Assembly: GCA_947095585.1 (NCBI GenBank)
Contig: OX352764.1
Span: forward strand, 70,017,536 to 70,081,535
Direction: 5' to 3'
Source of the DNA: Nephrocerus scutellatus
Taxonomy: Eukaryota > Arthropoda > Insecta > Diptera > Pipunculidae
Length of the DNA stretch: 64,000 bases
Below, in pieces: positions 55,739 to 64,000 of the stretch. A program made the translations under genes and the position numbers. The notes below the pieces were generated by a model, which made no database searches, was not told the DNA's origin, and worked only from the letters and a program-made list of their open reading frames with translations. The stretch's first letter is position 1; the number at the start of each line of letters is the position of its first letter.

Positions 55739-56847
55739 ATGCCGAAACAAAACGAGACCAGCACTCATCAAAAGCTAGAAACAAGCGTGGCAAGTGGCTC
55801 TAACCGTAAAGGTGGGGTCCCGGCCGCTAAAACAAAGGTAGCATTGGATCCTAAGGCCCATAGGCCAGGGACCAGTACCACCAGCAAAAGTGGAGCCGAT
55901 AACGGGTCACGCACTATACCGCCGACGAAGAAACGATACCGGGATCGTCGAGCGGCTTTTAAAGTCTTGGATAAGTTGGCTGGTATCCCTGAGGAGCAGC
56001 TAACGAAAAGACAAAAGGACTCCGTAGCATGGGCGAAGTTGACTGCGGAAGGTGAAAAAAACCCCGCCAAGGACCTAGGGCCAAAAAAGCAATGGTCTCA
56101 GGAAGAGGTTGAAGCCGGAAGCAGCAAATGAGCTAAGGTGCAAGCGGAGACTCCACCGGTGGCTCTTAAGACGCACAAGACGAAATCGTTTAGTTACATC
56201 GTCAAAGAGCAAGGGCTGATGCTAGCCGTCATTGACAATAGTCAAGAGGATGGGAGTATCACGCCGGGAAAATGGAAGTCGGTGTTCAACGCGCTAAACT
56301 CCATTTTCTTAAAAGTTCTGAGAGAGAATCCGGGACCTCCCCCTTCCTGCAGAGATGCAGGTTGGTATCAGGGACGCGTCAAGCTGACGGCGTGTTCTGA
56401 TCAGAGATCGGTTGATCTTTATAAAAAAAAGCCATTGCCGAAGTGGGTGAGGTGTGGCCAGGAGCAAAGCTTGCGGCCGTAAGTAGGAAAGAAATTCCTA
56501 GCAGACCAAGGGCGCGCGTCTGGCTGCCTACCGAACCTGCCGACGCTAAAGCTGTTATAGAGATAATCGCAGCCAGCAATCCAGATCTTCCGGCATCAAA
56601 CTGGAAGATTGTGAAACAGGTGGAGGCTAAGGGTAACTTTAGATTATCAACTATGGTAATCAACAATGAATCCCTGGCTCCTCTTGCGAGTACTAAGGGA
56701 GTTATCAACTTCGGTTTCGGGTCGATAACTCTCAAGGCAGACGATGTCAACAAGGGTAAAGGAGCGGACCATTCCGATCACGGGGGTCCCGACTGTGTTG
56801 ATATCGGGCTTGCCCTAGAGACTGACAGTCGATCCAGCGAGTCCTAG
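55739..56847 (+). pseudogene. LOA/I-like ORF1 protein, DUF4780-like, unit 1
   Basis: Start ATG 55739. N-terminal low-complexity basic part (GSNRKGGVPAAKTKVALD), then KKRYRDRRAAFKVLDKLAGI. A TGA at 56129-56131 interrupts, and the same frame resumes at 56138 with SFSYIVKEQGLMLAVIDNSQ. An A8 tract (56423-56430) shifts the frame, and the final part (56443-56847) reads WPGAKLAAVSRKEIPSRPRA, RVWLPTEPADAKAVIEIIAA, SNPDLPASNWKIVKQVEAKG, LSTMVINNESLAP and GVINFGFGSITLKADDVNKG. The order GWYQG, WPGA-L, RARVW-P, NP-LP-W and GFG-I-K fits the insect domain DUF4780 as I recall it. Likely an RNA-binding ORF1 product. No CCHC knuckle is seen. Confidence 0.75.
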
Positions 56848-57035
56848 TTGGTATCGAGGATGGGCAACCTTTTTGCCATAGAGTCTGACGAGGAAAACTT
56901 GTCGGACTCCATTGAAGAAAGCACCGTCAACAAGACGGTGATTGAGTCAAAGGGGAACGAGACGGAATGTGCCGACGGATCCTCGGAGACTGAGGTAGCA
57001 TTATTGCTAACGATGGGGCGAAGGTAAGTATAAAT

Positions 57036-57520
57036 ATGTTAAACATAATTCAAATAAACCCTCACCATACCATACTTAGATAAGCAGAAACGGGGGAGGA
57101 TCTCGTCCTAATCCAAGAGCCATGGATAAATGGAGCTAGGATCTGTGGGCTCGGACTTAAAGGGTATAAAGTCCTATACTCAAGTAAGTCAGAGAAGATC
57201 AGATCTTGTATTCTGAGTAAAACTAACCTGAATATATTCCTTTTATCACAATATAGTGACGATGATATAACTGAGGCCAGCATTGAAGTCGAAAACGAGA
57301 AATTCTAGCTGGTTTCTGCATATATGGCCCGGGAAAAGCAGACTCCACCAAAAATACTGGAGGAGCTCATCTCTGATGCAGAGAATAGGAAAATTGCTGC
57401 GAACCTAGGATGTGATGCAAATGCTCACCACACAATATGGGGCAGCACCGACGTTAATGAGAGAGGTGAGTCATTTTTTGAATACATACTTATTAAATAC
57501 GAACCTCGCTATTTGTAATA
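57036..57520 (+). pseudogene. LOA/I-like ORF2 endonuclease, unit 1
   Basis: Begins MLNIIQINPHHTILR, broken by TAA, then GEDLVLIQEPWINGARICGL (the catalytic Q-E-P-W), KGYKVLYSSKSEKIRSCILS, SQYSDDDITEASIEVENEKF, a stop, LVSAYMAREKQTPPKILEEL and AANLGCDANAHHTIWGSTDV (the D-x-N catalytic pair) to NERGESFFEYI. A frameshift near 57500 passes to the next block. AP-type endonuclease. Confidence 0.85.
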
Positions 57521-58026
57521 TTGGGCAAGAGCCCACTTTCATAATAAAGAATAGACGAGAAGTACTCGATGTAACTCTCGTATCAGACTTTATAGCGTAT
57601 AAGGTAAGAGAATGGAAGGTTGCGAGAGAACACTCATTCTCGGACCATCGCTATTTAATCTTCAAGCTAGACATAAAACCTGCCCTTCGTGAGTCCTTTA
57701 TAAATAAGAAAAGGACAAACTGGGGTATCTATAGGGAGATGCTAAGGAAACTACTACCGGTGGCTCCAAAGCCACCAGTCACTATAGAGGAGATAGATAC
57801 AATGGTAGATACTTTAACAGGTGCCATCGATGCTGCCTGCCCTGTGATAAAACCAAGGGGCCAACAAAAGCCAACTTGGTGGTCCGCGGAGTTAGGGACC
57901 TATCAGAAGGCAAGCTGGAAATCTTTCAATAAAGCCAAAAGAACGGGACTGGCTCTGGACTGGAAATCCTACAAGGAGCATCTCAGAAACTATAAGAGGG
58001 TGTATAAAGCTGACGTACATTCCTAG
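57412..58026 (+). pseudogene. LOA/I-like ORF2 end of endonuclease and linker, unit 1
   Basis: NTNLAICNIGQEPTFIIKNR, REVLDVTLVSDFI, REHSFSDHRYLIFKLDI (the S-D-H end of the endonuclease), then the linker (KPTWWSAELGTYQKASWKSF, NKAKRTGLALDWKSYKEHLR). At 58000 a 404-bp deletion relative to unit 2 joins YKR to what in unit 2 is the run-up to RT, shifting the frame (VYKADVHS stop). Confidence 0.88.
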
Positions 58027-58126
58027 GGCTTGGAAGGAAGTCAAGGTAGTTTTTATACCGAAGGCGGGTAAAAGCTCACATGGCTACCCAAAAGACCTGA
58101 GACCTATAACTCTATCATCCTTTCTT

Positions 58127-58969
58127 TTGAAAACCATGGAAAGATTGATAGATATTCATATGAGGGCTAAGGTAAAACCTAGCAGTTGTGCAAAGTCCCA
58201 ACATGCTTACTGCAAGGGGAAGTCTGTGGACACATCCTTACACACCTTAGTAAGCACAATTGAGAAATCAATATACTCCCAGGAGTATACACTAGTAGCA
58301 TTCTTGGATATCGAGGGTGCGTTCAACAACATTAAAACAGAGGCAATCTGTAAAGGACTGTCAGACCTAGAGGTGGACTACCCTACAAGCAAACTTATCA
58401 ATCATATGCTTCTAGGCAGGATTATTAGTGTGGAGCTGGATGGTTCCATCTTAAAAAGGCAGGCAGTTAAAGGAACACCGCAAGGAGGTGTATTATCCCT
58501 TCTACTCTGGAATATAGTAATCAACGAATTGCTGTTGAAACTGGAGGGAGAGGGGATAAAAGTGGTAGCGTTTGCTGATGATGAAGCGTTAGCTGTCTCA
58601 GGAAAATACCTCAGAACGATTAAGGAGGTTATGCAAAATGCCATCCTAATCGTTAAAGAATGGGCAAATAAAAGCGGTCTGGGCGTCAACCCGAATAAGA
58701 CAGAGCTTGTCCTTTTCACCAGGAAATATAAAATTCCAACAGTTGATCCTTCAACACTAAATGGTACTCCCTTAATTTTTTCTGATAAAGCAAGATTTCT
58801 GGGGACAATCTTGGACAGGAAACTGAGCTGGAAACCTAATATAATGGAAAGAGTTAATAAAGCTAACATTGCTTTATACTCGTGCAAGAATGCCATTGGT
58901 AAGAAATGGGGTTTGAAACCAAAGCTGGTACACTGGCTTTACACGTCGATAGTAAGACCAGTGGGGTAA
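58127..58969 (+). pseudogene. LOA/I-like ORF2 reverse transcriptase, unit 1
   Basis: 280 codons: KSQHAYCKGKSVDTSLHTLV, TLVAFLDIEGAFNNIKTEAI (motif A), KGTPQGGVLSLLLWNIVINE (motif B), VVAFADDEALAVSGKYL (motif C, FADD), PNKTELVLFTRKYK, ARFLGTILDRKLSWKP, and KNAIGKKWGLKPKLVHWLYT SIVRPVG. The frame then stops. All three RT catalytic motifs are present. The upstream frame is lost to the 404-bp deletion. Confidence 0.9.
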
Positions 58970-59229
58970 GCGTATGGTGGCCAGCTATGGAAAAAACCAC
59001 GTATACAAGTATATTGGGGAAGGTACAAAGAGCGGCCTGCATGCTTATAAGCGGGGCGCTGAGATATACGCCAACTCGCGCTCTAGAGGTTATGCTCCAC
59101 CTGATCCCACTAGACATATTTGGCAAACAGAAAGCGGCTATTACGGCTACGCGACAGTTAGCTGTCAATCAGTGGAGAAGTCCTCAGAAAGGACACTCCA
59201 CCATAACTAAATCGCTAAAGCTCCTCTCT
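58906..59229 (+). pseudogene. LOA/I-like post-RT region, unit 1
   Basis: In the next frame: VSVWWPAMEKTTYTSILGKV, QRAACMLISGALRYTPTRAL, EVMLHLIPLDIFGKQKAAIT. This lies between RT and RNase H. The catalytic first half of RNase H is missing at 59229. Confidence 0.8.
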
Positions 59230-59234
59230 TAACG

Positions 59235-59700
59235 AGATGAGTGAGCAGTTCAATACAAGAGGATCATATGGGTCCCGGGCCACACGGATGTCGAGGGGAA
59301 CTGCAGGGCGCACCAGTTAGCTAGACGTGGTACGGCTCTCCAGCTGCTACCGGAAAGGGCAGAGGTGGGGAGTCCTATCGCGACACAGAAACTTGAGCTT
59401 CGGAAAGAGGCAGAAACAATAACTAATGTAAGGTGGGAAAACACCGACACTTGCAGTATTTCAAGACAGGTCTGTCCGAAGCTGGACTTGAAGCGCTCAA
59501 CTGCGCTTATTTCCATACAAAGACGTGAACTAAGAACGGTTATAGGGATAATGACAGGACACTGCCTTCTAGGGAAACACACGAGAAGGATGGGTGTCGA
59601 ATATAATGACTTCTGCAGAGGTTGCTTGGACGAGGAGGAGGAAGAGACCATAGAGCATCTTCTTTGCTCATGTCCGGCACTAATGCACAGAAGGCAGCAG
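59235..59700 (+). pseudogene. LOA/I-like RNase H end and CCHC-like tail, unit 1
   Basis: IIWVPGHTDVEGNCRAHQLA (the end of RNase H with its His and Asp) is read at about 59255-59320, then RWENTDTCSISRQVCPKLDL, GIMTGHCLLGKHTRRMGVEY, and a C-x2-C-x-H-x-C cluster (FCRGCLDEEEEETIEHLLCS CPAL). It is cut at about 59693 by the duplication junction, after which the frame runs on meaninglessly into SINE-derived sequence. Confidence 0.85.
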
Positions 59701-60191
59701 TCATGTTCACTACCACTGAGCCACGGCGCCCACATAAATAACATTAAGAAAATTAAAAATTACTACTTAAAGTTAATTACGCGTTTGATTTCATACAAAA
59801 ATAATCATTTTAATTAATTGCTTCGTAATTGTTGTCGCCTCCGGGTCCTCTGACCGTGACTGGAGTGTGGTGCCCTAGGCTCACCTCTAGTTTCAGACAG
59901 AGGTTGTGAATTTCAAAACCTAGGTGCGGAGCGGGTCACGCCAAATGACAACAAATGGGCTGGATCAAGGTGTAACGCGACCCGAGCCGAGGATCGACCA
60001 GGCTGGGGGCCCATAAATAGCCCAGTATCTATCGGAGCCATCTACATACCTGGTAGACTCTAGATGTATCCTACCTTACCCGCGTATTCGGATCTATGCG
60101 CGGGTGGACCACCCTTTCTCCGACACTCGTGGGACTCAAAATTCAGCACACTAAACAACTTTTTTCTTAAACCGAGACCGGCACTCACCAA

Positions 60192-61113
60192 ATGCCGAAA
60201 CAAAACGAGACCAGCACTCATCAAAAGCTAGAAACAAGCGTGGCAAGTGGCTCTAACCGTAAAGGTGGGGTCCCGGCCGCTAAAACAAAGGTAGCATTGG
60301 ATCCTAAGGCCCATAGGCCAGGGACCAGTACCACCAGCAAAAGTGAAGCCGATAACGGGTCACGCACTATACCGCCGACGAAGAAACGATACCGGGATCG
60401 TCGAGCGGCTTTTAAAGTCTTGGATAAGTTGGCTCAAGACGAAATCGTTTAGTTACATCGTCAAAGAGCACGGGCTGATGCTAGCCGTCATTGACAATAG
60501 TCAAGAGGATGGGAGTATCACGCCGGGAAAATGGAAGTCGGTGTTCAACGCGCTAAACTCCATTTTCTTAAAAGTTCTGAGAGAGAATCCGGGACCTCCC
60601 CCTTCCTGCAGAGATGCAGGTTGGTATCAGGGACGCGTCAAGCTGACGGCGTGTTCTGATCAGAGATCGGTTGATCTCTATAAAAAAAAAAAAGCCATTG
60701 CCGAAGTGGGTGAGGTGTGGCCAGGAGCAAAGCTTGCGGCCGTAATTAGGAAAGAAATTCCTAGCAGACCAAGGGCGCGCGTCTGGCTGCCTACCGAACC
60801 TGCCGACGCTAAAGCTGTTATAGAGATAATCGCAGCCAGCAATCCAGATCTTCCGGCATCAAACTGGAAGATTGTGAAACTGGTGGAGGCTAAGGGTAAC
60901 TTAAGATTATCAACTATGGTAATCAACAAGGAATCCCTGGCTCCTCTTGCGAGTACTAAGGGAGTTATCAACTTCGGTTTCGGGTCGATAACTCTCAAGG
61001 CAGACGATGTCAACAAGGGTAAAGGAGCGGACCATTCCGATCACGGGGGTCCCGACTGCCATGTTGATATCGGGCTTGCCCTAGAGACTGACAGTCGATC
61101 CAGCGAGTCCTAG
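60192..61113 (+). pseudogene. LOA/I-like ORF1 protein, DUF4780-like, unit 2
   Basis: 60192-60452 has the N-terminal part, ending FKVLDKLAQDEIV because of the 194-bp deletion. The remainder is open without breaks in another frame to 61113: SFSYIVKEHGLMLAVIDNSQ, GWYQGRVKLTACSDQRSVDL, YKKKKAIAEVGEVWPGAKLA, RPRARVWLPTEPADAKAVIE, NPDLPASNWKIVKLVE and INFGFGSITLKADD. Here the A tract is 12 long and keeps the frame, so the DUF4780-like domain is continuous. Confidence 0.78.
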
Positions 61114-61301
61114 TTGGTATCGAGGATGGGCAACCTTTTTGCCATAGAGTCTGACGAGGAAAACTTGTCGGACTCCATTGAAGAAAGCACCGTCAACAAG
61201 ACGGTGATTGAGTCAAAGGGGAACGAGACGGAATGTGCCGACGGATCCTCGGAGACTGAGGTAGCATAAATGCTAACGATGGGGCGAAGGTAAGTATAAA
61301 T

Positions 61302-61925
61302 ATGTTAAACATAATTCAAATAAACCCTCACCATACCATACTTAGATTAGCAGAAACGGGGGAGGATCTCGTCCTAATCCAAGAGCCATGGATAAATGGA
61401 GCTAGGATCTGTGGGCTCGGACTTAAAGGGTATAAAGTCCTATACTCAAGTAAGTCAGAGAAGATCAGATCTTGTATTCTGAGTAAAACTAACCTGAATA
61501 TATTCCTTTTATCACAATATAGTGACGGTGATATAACTGAGGCCAGCATTGAAGTCGAAAACGAGAAATTCTAGCTGGTTTCTGCATATATGGCCCGGGA
61601 AAAGCAGACTCCCTCGTCAACAAGACGGTGATTGAGTCAAAGGGGAACGAGACGGAATGTGCCGACGGATCCTCGAAGACTGAGGTAGCATAAATGCTAA
61701 CGATGGGGCGAAGGTAAGTATAAATATGTTAAACATAATTCAAATAAACCCTCACCATACCATACTTAGATTAGCAGAAACGGGGGAGGATCTCGTCCTA
61801 ATCCAAGAGCCATGGATAAATGGAGCTAGGATCTGTGGGCTCAGACTTAAAGGGTATAAAGTCCTATACTCAAGTAAGTCAGAGAAGATCAGATCTTGGA
61901 GGAGCTCATCTCTGATGCAGAGAAT
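61302..61925 (+). pseudogene. LOA/I-like endonuclease N-terminal region, duplicated, unit 2
   Basis: Two copies of the ORF2 start, MLNIIQINPHHTILRLAETG, EDLVLIQEPWINGARICGL, at 61302 and 61726. The first runs on to SQYSDGDITEASIEVENEKF and stops at 61574. The second is cut at 61897, with 151 bp missing, and continues out of frame into the D-x-N region (CDANAHHTIWG-like, about 61950). In both copies the Leu codon at the position of unit 1's early TAA is intact. Confidence 0.88.
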
Positions 61926-61950
61926 AGGAAAATTGCTGCGATCCTAGGAT

Positions 61951-63837
61951 GTGATGCAAATGCTCACCACACAATATGGGGTAGCACCGACGTTAATGAG
62001 AGAGGTGAGTCATTTTTTGAATACATACTTATTAAATACGAACCTCGCTATTTGTAATATTGGGCAAGAGCCCACTTTCATAATAAAGAATAGACGAGAA
62101 GTACTCGATGTAACTCTCGTATCAGACTTTATAGCGTATAAGGTAAGAGAATGGAAGGTTGCGAGAGAACACTCATTCTCGGACCATCGCTATTTAATCT
62201 TCAAGCTAGACATCAAACCTGCCCTTCGTGAGTCCTTTATAAATAAGAAAAGGACAAACTGGGGTATCTATAGGGAGATGCTAAGGAAACTACTACCGGT
62301 GGCTCCAAAGCCACCAGTCACTATAGAGGAGATAGATACAATGGTAGATACTTTAACAGGTGCCATCGATGCTGCCTGCCCTGTGATAAAACCAAGGGGC
62401 CAACAAAAGCCAACTTGGTGGTCCGCGGAGTTAGGGACCTATCAGAAGGCAAGCTGGAAAGCTTTCAATAAAGCCAAAAGAACGGGACTGGCTCTGGACT
62501 GGAAATCCTACAAGGAGCATCTCAGAAACTATAAGAGGGAATTGAGAAAGGCGCAGAGAACGTCTTGGAGGCTCTTCTGTGATAATATGGAAGGGGCCTC
62601 GGAGACCTCTCGTCTACGAAAGATTCTCTCTATGACAAAAACCACTCCATGTTATTTAATAAAACCGGATGGTTCATGGACGATCTCGATTGAGGAATCG
62701 TTAGAGCTACTCATGGAGACTCACTTTCCTGACTCAACTCGGGTATGTGATTCAGAAATGAGCAGGCAACATCTGGAATCTCAATCGGTTCAAACGAAAG
62801 AGATCGCGAGCAAAACGCGAATCCAGTGGGCGATAAGCGGTTTCAAACCCTTCAAATCGGCTGGCCCAGATGGGATAATCCCTGCGGAAATTCAGAATAA
62901 CTCGAAGTGTATACTCCCATGGTTAGAGGAAATTTTCACAGGGTGTATAAAGCTGACGTACATTCCTAGGGCTTGGAAGGAAGTCAAGGTAGTTTTTATA
63001 CCGAAGGCGGGTAAAAGCTCACATGGCTACCCAAAAGACCTGAGACCTATAACTCTATCATCCTTTCTTTTGAAAACCATGGAAAGATTGATAGATATTC
63101 ATATAAGGGCTAAGGTAAAACCTAGCAGTTGTGCAAAGTCCCAACATGCTTACTGCAAGGGGAAGTCTGTGGACACATCCTTACACACCTTAGTAAGCAC
63201 AATTGAGAAATCAATATACTCCCAGGATTATACACTAGTAGCATTCTTGGATATCGAGGGTGCGTTCAACAACATTAAAACAGAGGCAATCTGTAAAGGA
63301 CTGTCAGACCTAGAGGTGGACTACCCTACAAGCAAACTTATCAATCATATGCTTCTAGGCAGGATTATTAGTGTGGAGCTGGATGGTTCCATCTTAAAAA
63401 GGCAGGCAGTTAAAGGAACACCGCAAGGAGGTGTATTATCCCTTCTACTCTGGAATATAGTAATCAACGAATTGCTGTTGAAACTGGAGGGAGAGGGGAT
63501 AAAAGTGGTAGCGTTTGCTGATGATGAAGCGTTAGCTGTCTCAGGAAAATACCTCAGAACGATTAAGGAGGTTATGCAAAATGCCATCCTAATCGTTAAA
63601 GAATGGGCAAATAAAAGCGGTCTGGGCGTCAACCCGAATAAGACAGAGCTTGTCCTTTTCACCAGGAAATATAAAATTCCAACAGTTGATCCTTCAACAC
63701 TAAATGGTACTCCCTTAATTTTTTCTGATAAAGCAAGATTTCTGGGGACAATCTTGGACAGGAAACTGAGCTGGAAACCTAATATAATGGAAAGAGTTAA
63801 TAAAGCTAACATTGCTTTATACTCGTGCCATTGGTAA
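61951..63837 (+). CDS. LOA/I-like ORF2, linker and full RT, 628 open codons, unit 2
   Basis: The longest open frame in the window. It includes the end of the endonuclease (REVLDVTLVSDFI; REHSFSDHRYLIFKLDI), the linker (KPTWWSAELGTYQKASWKAF; LRKAQRTSWRLFCDNMEGAS; RKILSMTKTTPCYLIKPDGS), the RT fingers (FKPFKSAGPDGIIPAEIQNN; WKEVKVVFIPKAGKSSHGYP; KDLRPITLSSFLLKTMERLI), motif A (FLDIEGAFNNI), motif B (GTPQGGVLSLLLWN), motif C (AFADDEALAV) and thumb (FLGTILDRKLSWKP). It ends YSCHW because of an 8-bp deletion. The first in-frame ATG at 61951 is not the true start. Probably recently active family. Confidence 0.92.
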   Translation: MMQMLTTQYGVAPTLMREVSHFLNTYLLNTNLAICNIGQEPTFIIKNRREVLDVTLVSDFIAYKVREWKVAREHSFSDHRYLIFKLDIKPALRESFINKKRTNWGIYREMLRKLLPVAPKPPVTIEEIDTMVDTLTGAIDAACPVIKPRGQQKPTWWSAELGTYQKASWKAFNKAKRTGLALDWKSYKEHLRNYKRELRKAQRTSWRLFCDNMEGASETSRLRKILSMTKTTPCYLIKPDGSWTISIEESLELLMETHFPDSTRVCDSEMSRQHLESQSVQTKEIASKTRIQWAISGFKPFKSAGPDGIIPAEIQNNSKCILPWLEEIFTGCIKLTYIPRAWKEVKVVFIPKAGKSSHGYPKDLRPITLSSFLLKTMERLIDIHIRAKVKPSSCAKSQHAYCKGKSVDTSLHTLVSTIEKSIYSQDYTLVAFLDIEGAFNNIKTEAICKGLSDLEVDYPTSKLINHMLLGRIISVELDGSILKRQAVKGTPQGGVLSLLLWNIVINELLLKLEGEGIKVVAFADDEALAVSGKYLRTIKEVMQNAILIVKEWANKSGLGVNPNKTELVLFTRKYKIPTVDPSTLNGTPLIFSDKARFLGTILDRKLSWKPNIMERVNKANIALYSCHW

Positions 63838-64000
63838 GAAATGGGGTTTGAAACCAAAGCTGGTACACTGGCTTTACACGTCGATAGTAAGACCAGTGGG
63901 GTAAGCGTATGGTGGCCAGCTATGGAAAAAACCACATATACAAGTATATTGGGGAAGGTACAAAGAGCGGCCTGCATGCTTATAAGCGGGGCGCTGAGAT
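63838..64000 (+). pseudogene. LOA/I-like post-RT region, unit 2, cut by window end
   Basis: After the 8-bp deletion the next frames carry KKWGLKPKLVHWLYTSIV and VWWPAMEKTTYTSILGKVQR, as in unit 1. The window ends within it. Confidence 0.85.

Larger units (their letters stand above)
55241..59693. repeat. Tandem duplication unit 1 (4453 bp)
   Basis: Sequence from GCAGCAGTCA at 55241 recurs from 59694 at offset 4453. The unit comprises the SINE head, an AT-rich spacer, a GC-rich leader (55380-55640; GTCGCCTCCGGGTCCTCTGA) and a LOA/I-like element. At 59693/59694 the element's C-terminal region runs directly into the SINE head of unit 2, across the shared GCAGCAG. Confidence 0.95.
59694..64000. 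repeat. Tandem duplication unit 2 (runs off the window)
   Basis: Second copy of the 4453-bp unit. Compared with unit 1 it has a 194-bp deletion in ORF1 (after 60434), four more A bases at 60682-60693, 3 extra bases near 61060, a 424-bp internal tandem duplication (about 61190-62034 region, copies starting at 61302 and 61726), a 151-bp deletion after 61897 and an 8-bp deletion near 63828. It keeps 404 bp that unit 1 has lost. Confidence 0.95.

Noticed and set aside
58863..63977. Long minus-strand open stretches over the LOA/I-like RT
   Set aside because: They mirror the plus-strand RT coding sequence in both tandem units and contain no independent motif.

Overview
The window reads as intergenic and intronic DNA of an AT-rich, repeat-choked insect genome, most likely a brachyceran fly. 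The evidence is one recognisable cellular gene, the fly lowfat/LIX1 family gene with short introns of 64 and 68 bp, plus a transposon fauna typical of Diptera: RTE-like, jockey, and LOA/I-like non-LTR elements, gypsy, copia and BEL/Pao LTR elements, a Helitron, and a tRNA-derived SINE. No bacterial, CRISPR, rRNA or intact tRNA gene was seen, and almost every long reading frame is a broken transposon protein.

Layout. 1-3786 and 9475-13040 are near-identical direct copies of a patchwork of dead RTE-like and LOA/I-like pieces. Between them lie the last three coding exons of lowfat (6893-7746), interrupted by one in-frame TAA. 13041-15170 holds an integrase scrap and a second LOA/I-like remnant. 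15222-17290 is a satellite of about 143 bp with higher-order structure, interrupted by an LTR-like insert and followed by a second family of tandem modules (17569-18310). These modules recur at 5.7-6.0, 19.4-19.7, 21.2/24.1, 28.9, 45.7-46.2 and 48.5-49.2 kb. 21381-24104 is the longest RTE-like copy. 25-34 kb is mostly unrecognised AT-rich DNA with SINEs, C-rich repeat elements, a clean solo LTR (30486-30976) and a poly-C minisatellite.

34.4-44.4 kb is a graveyard of LTR elements: a gypsy relic with three kinds of tandem repeat inside, two copia elements back to back, and a gypsy element with RT, RNase H, integrase and 3' LTR. 44.4-47.9 kb is a decayed Helitron: Rep N-terminal region, an array of modules, then a PIF1-type helicase whose exon is split by an RTE-like insertion with a target-site duplication. 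49.2-51.0 kb is a BEL/Pao gag-protease relic carrying a SINE with a perfect target-site duplication. 52.6-54.6 kb is a jockey-clade element with a nearly open RT. 55.2-64.0 kb is a 4453-bp tandem duplication of a LOA/I-like element whose ORF1 resembles the DUF4780 family; its left breakpoint lies inside a SINE and the two units carry different internal deletions and duplications.

The genes do not form an operon or pathway. The only host function visible is lowfat, which in Drosophila acts with Fat and Dachsous. The main biological interest is structural: a conserved gene's 3' half between long recent direct repeats, repeat modules that abut a Helitron helicase exon, and a layered record of insertion, duplication and deletion. 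Assignments rest on protein motifs read by eye; no database search was possible.
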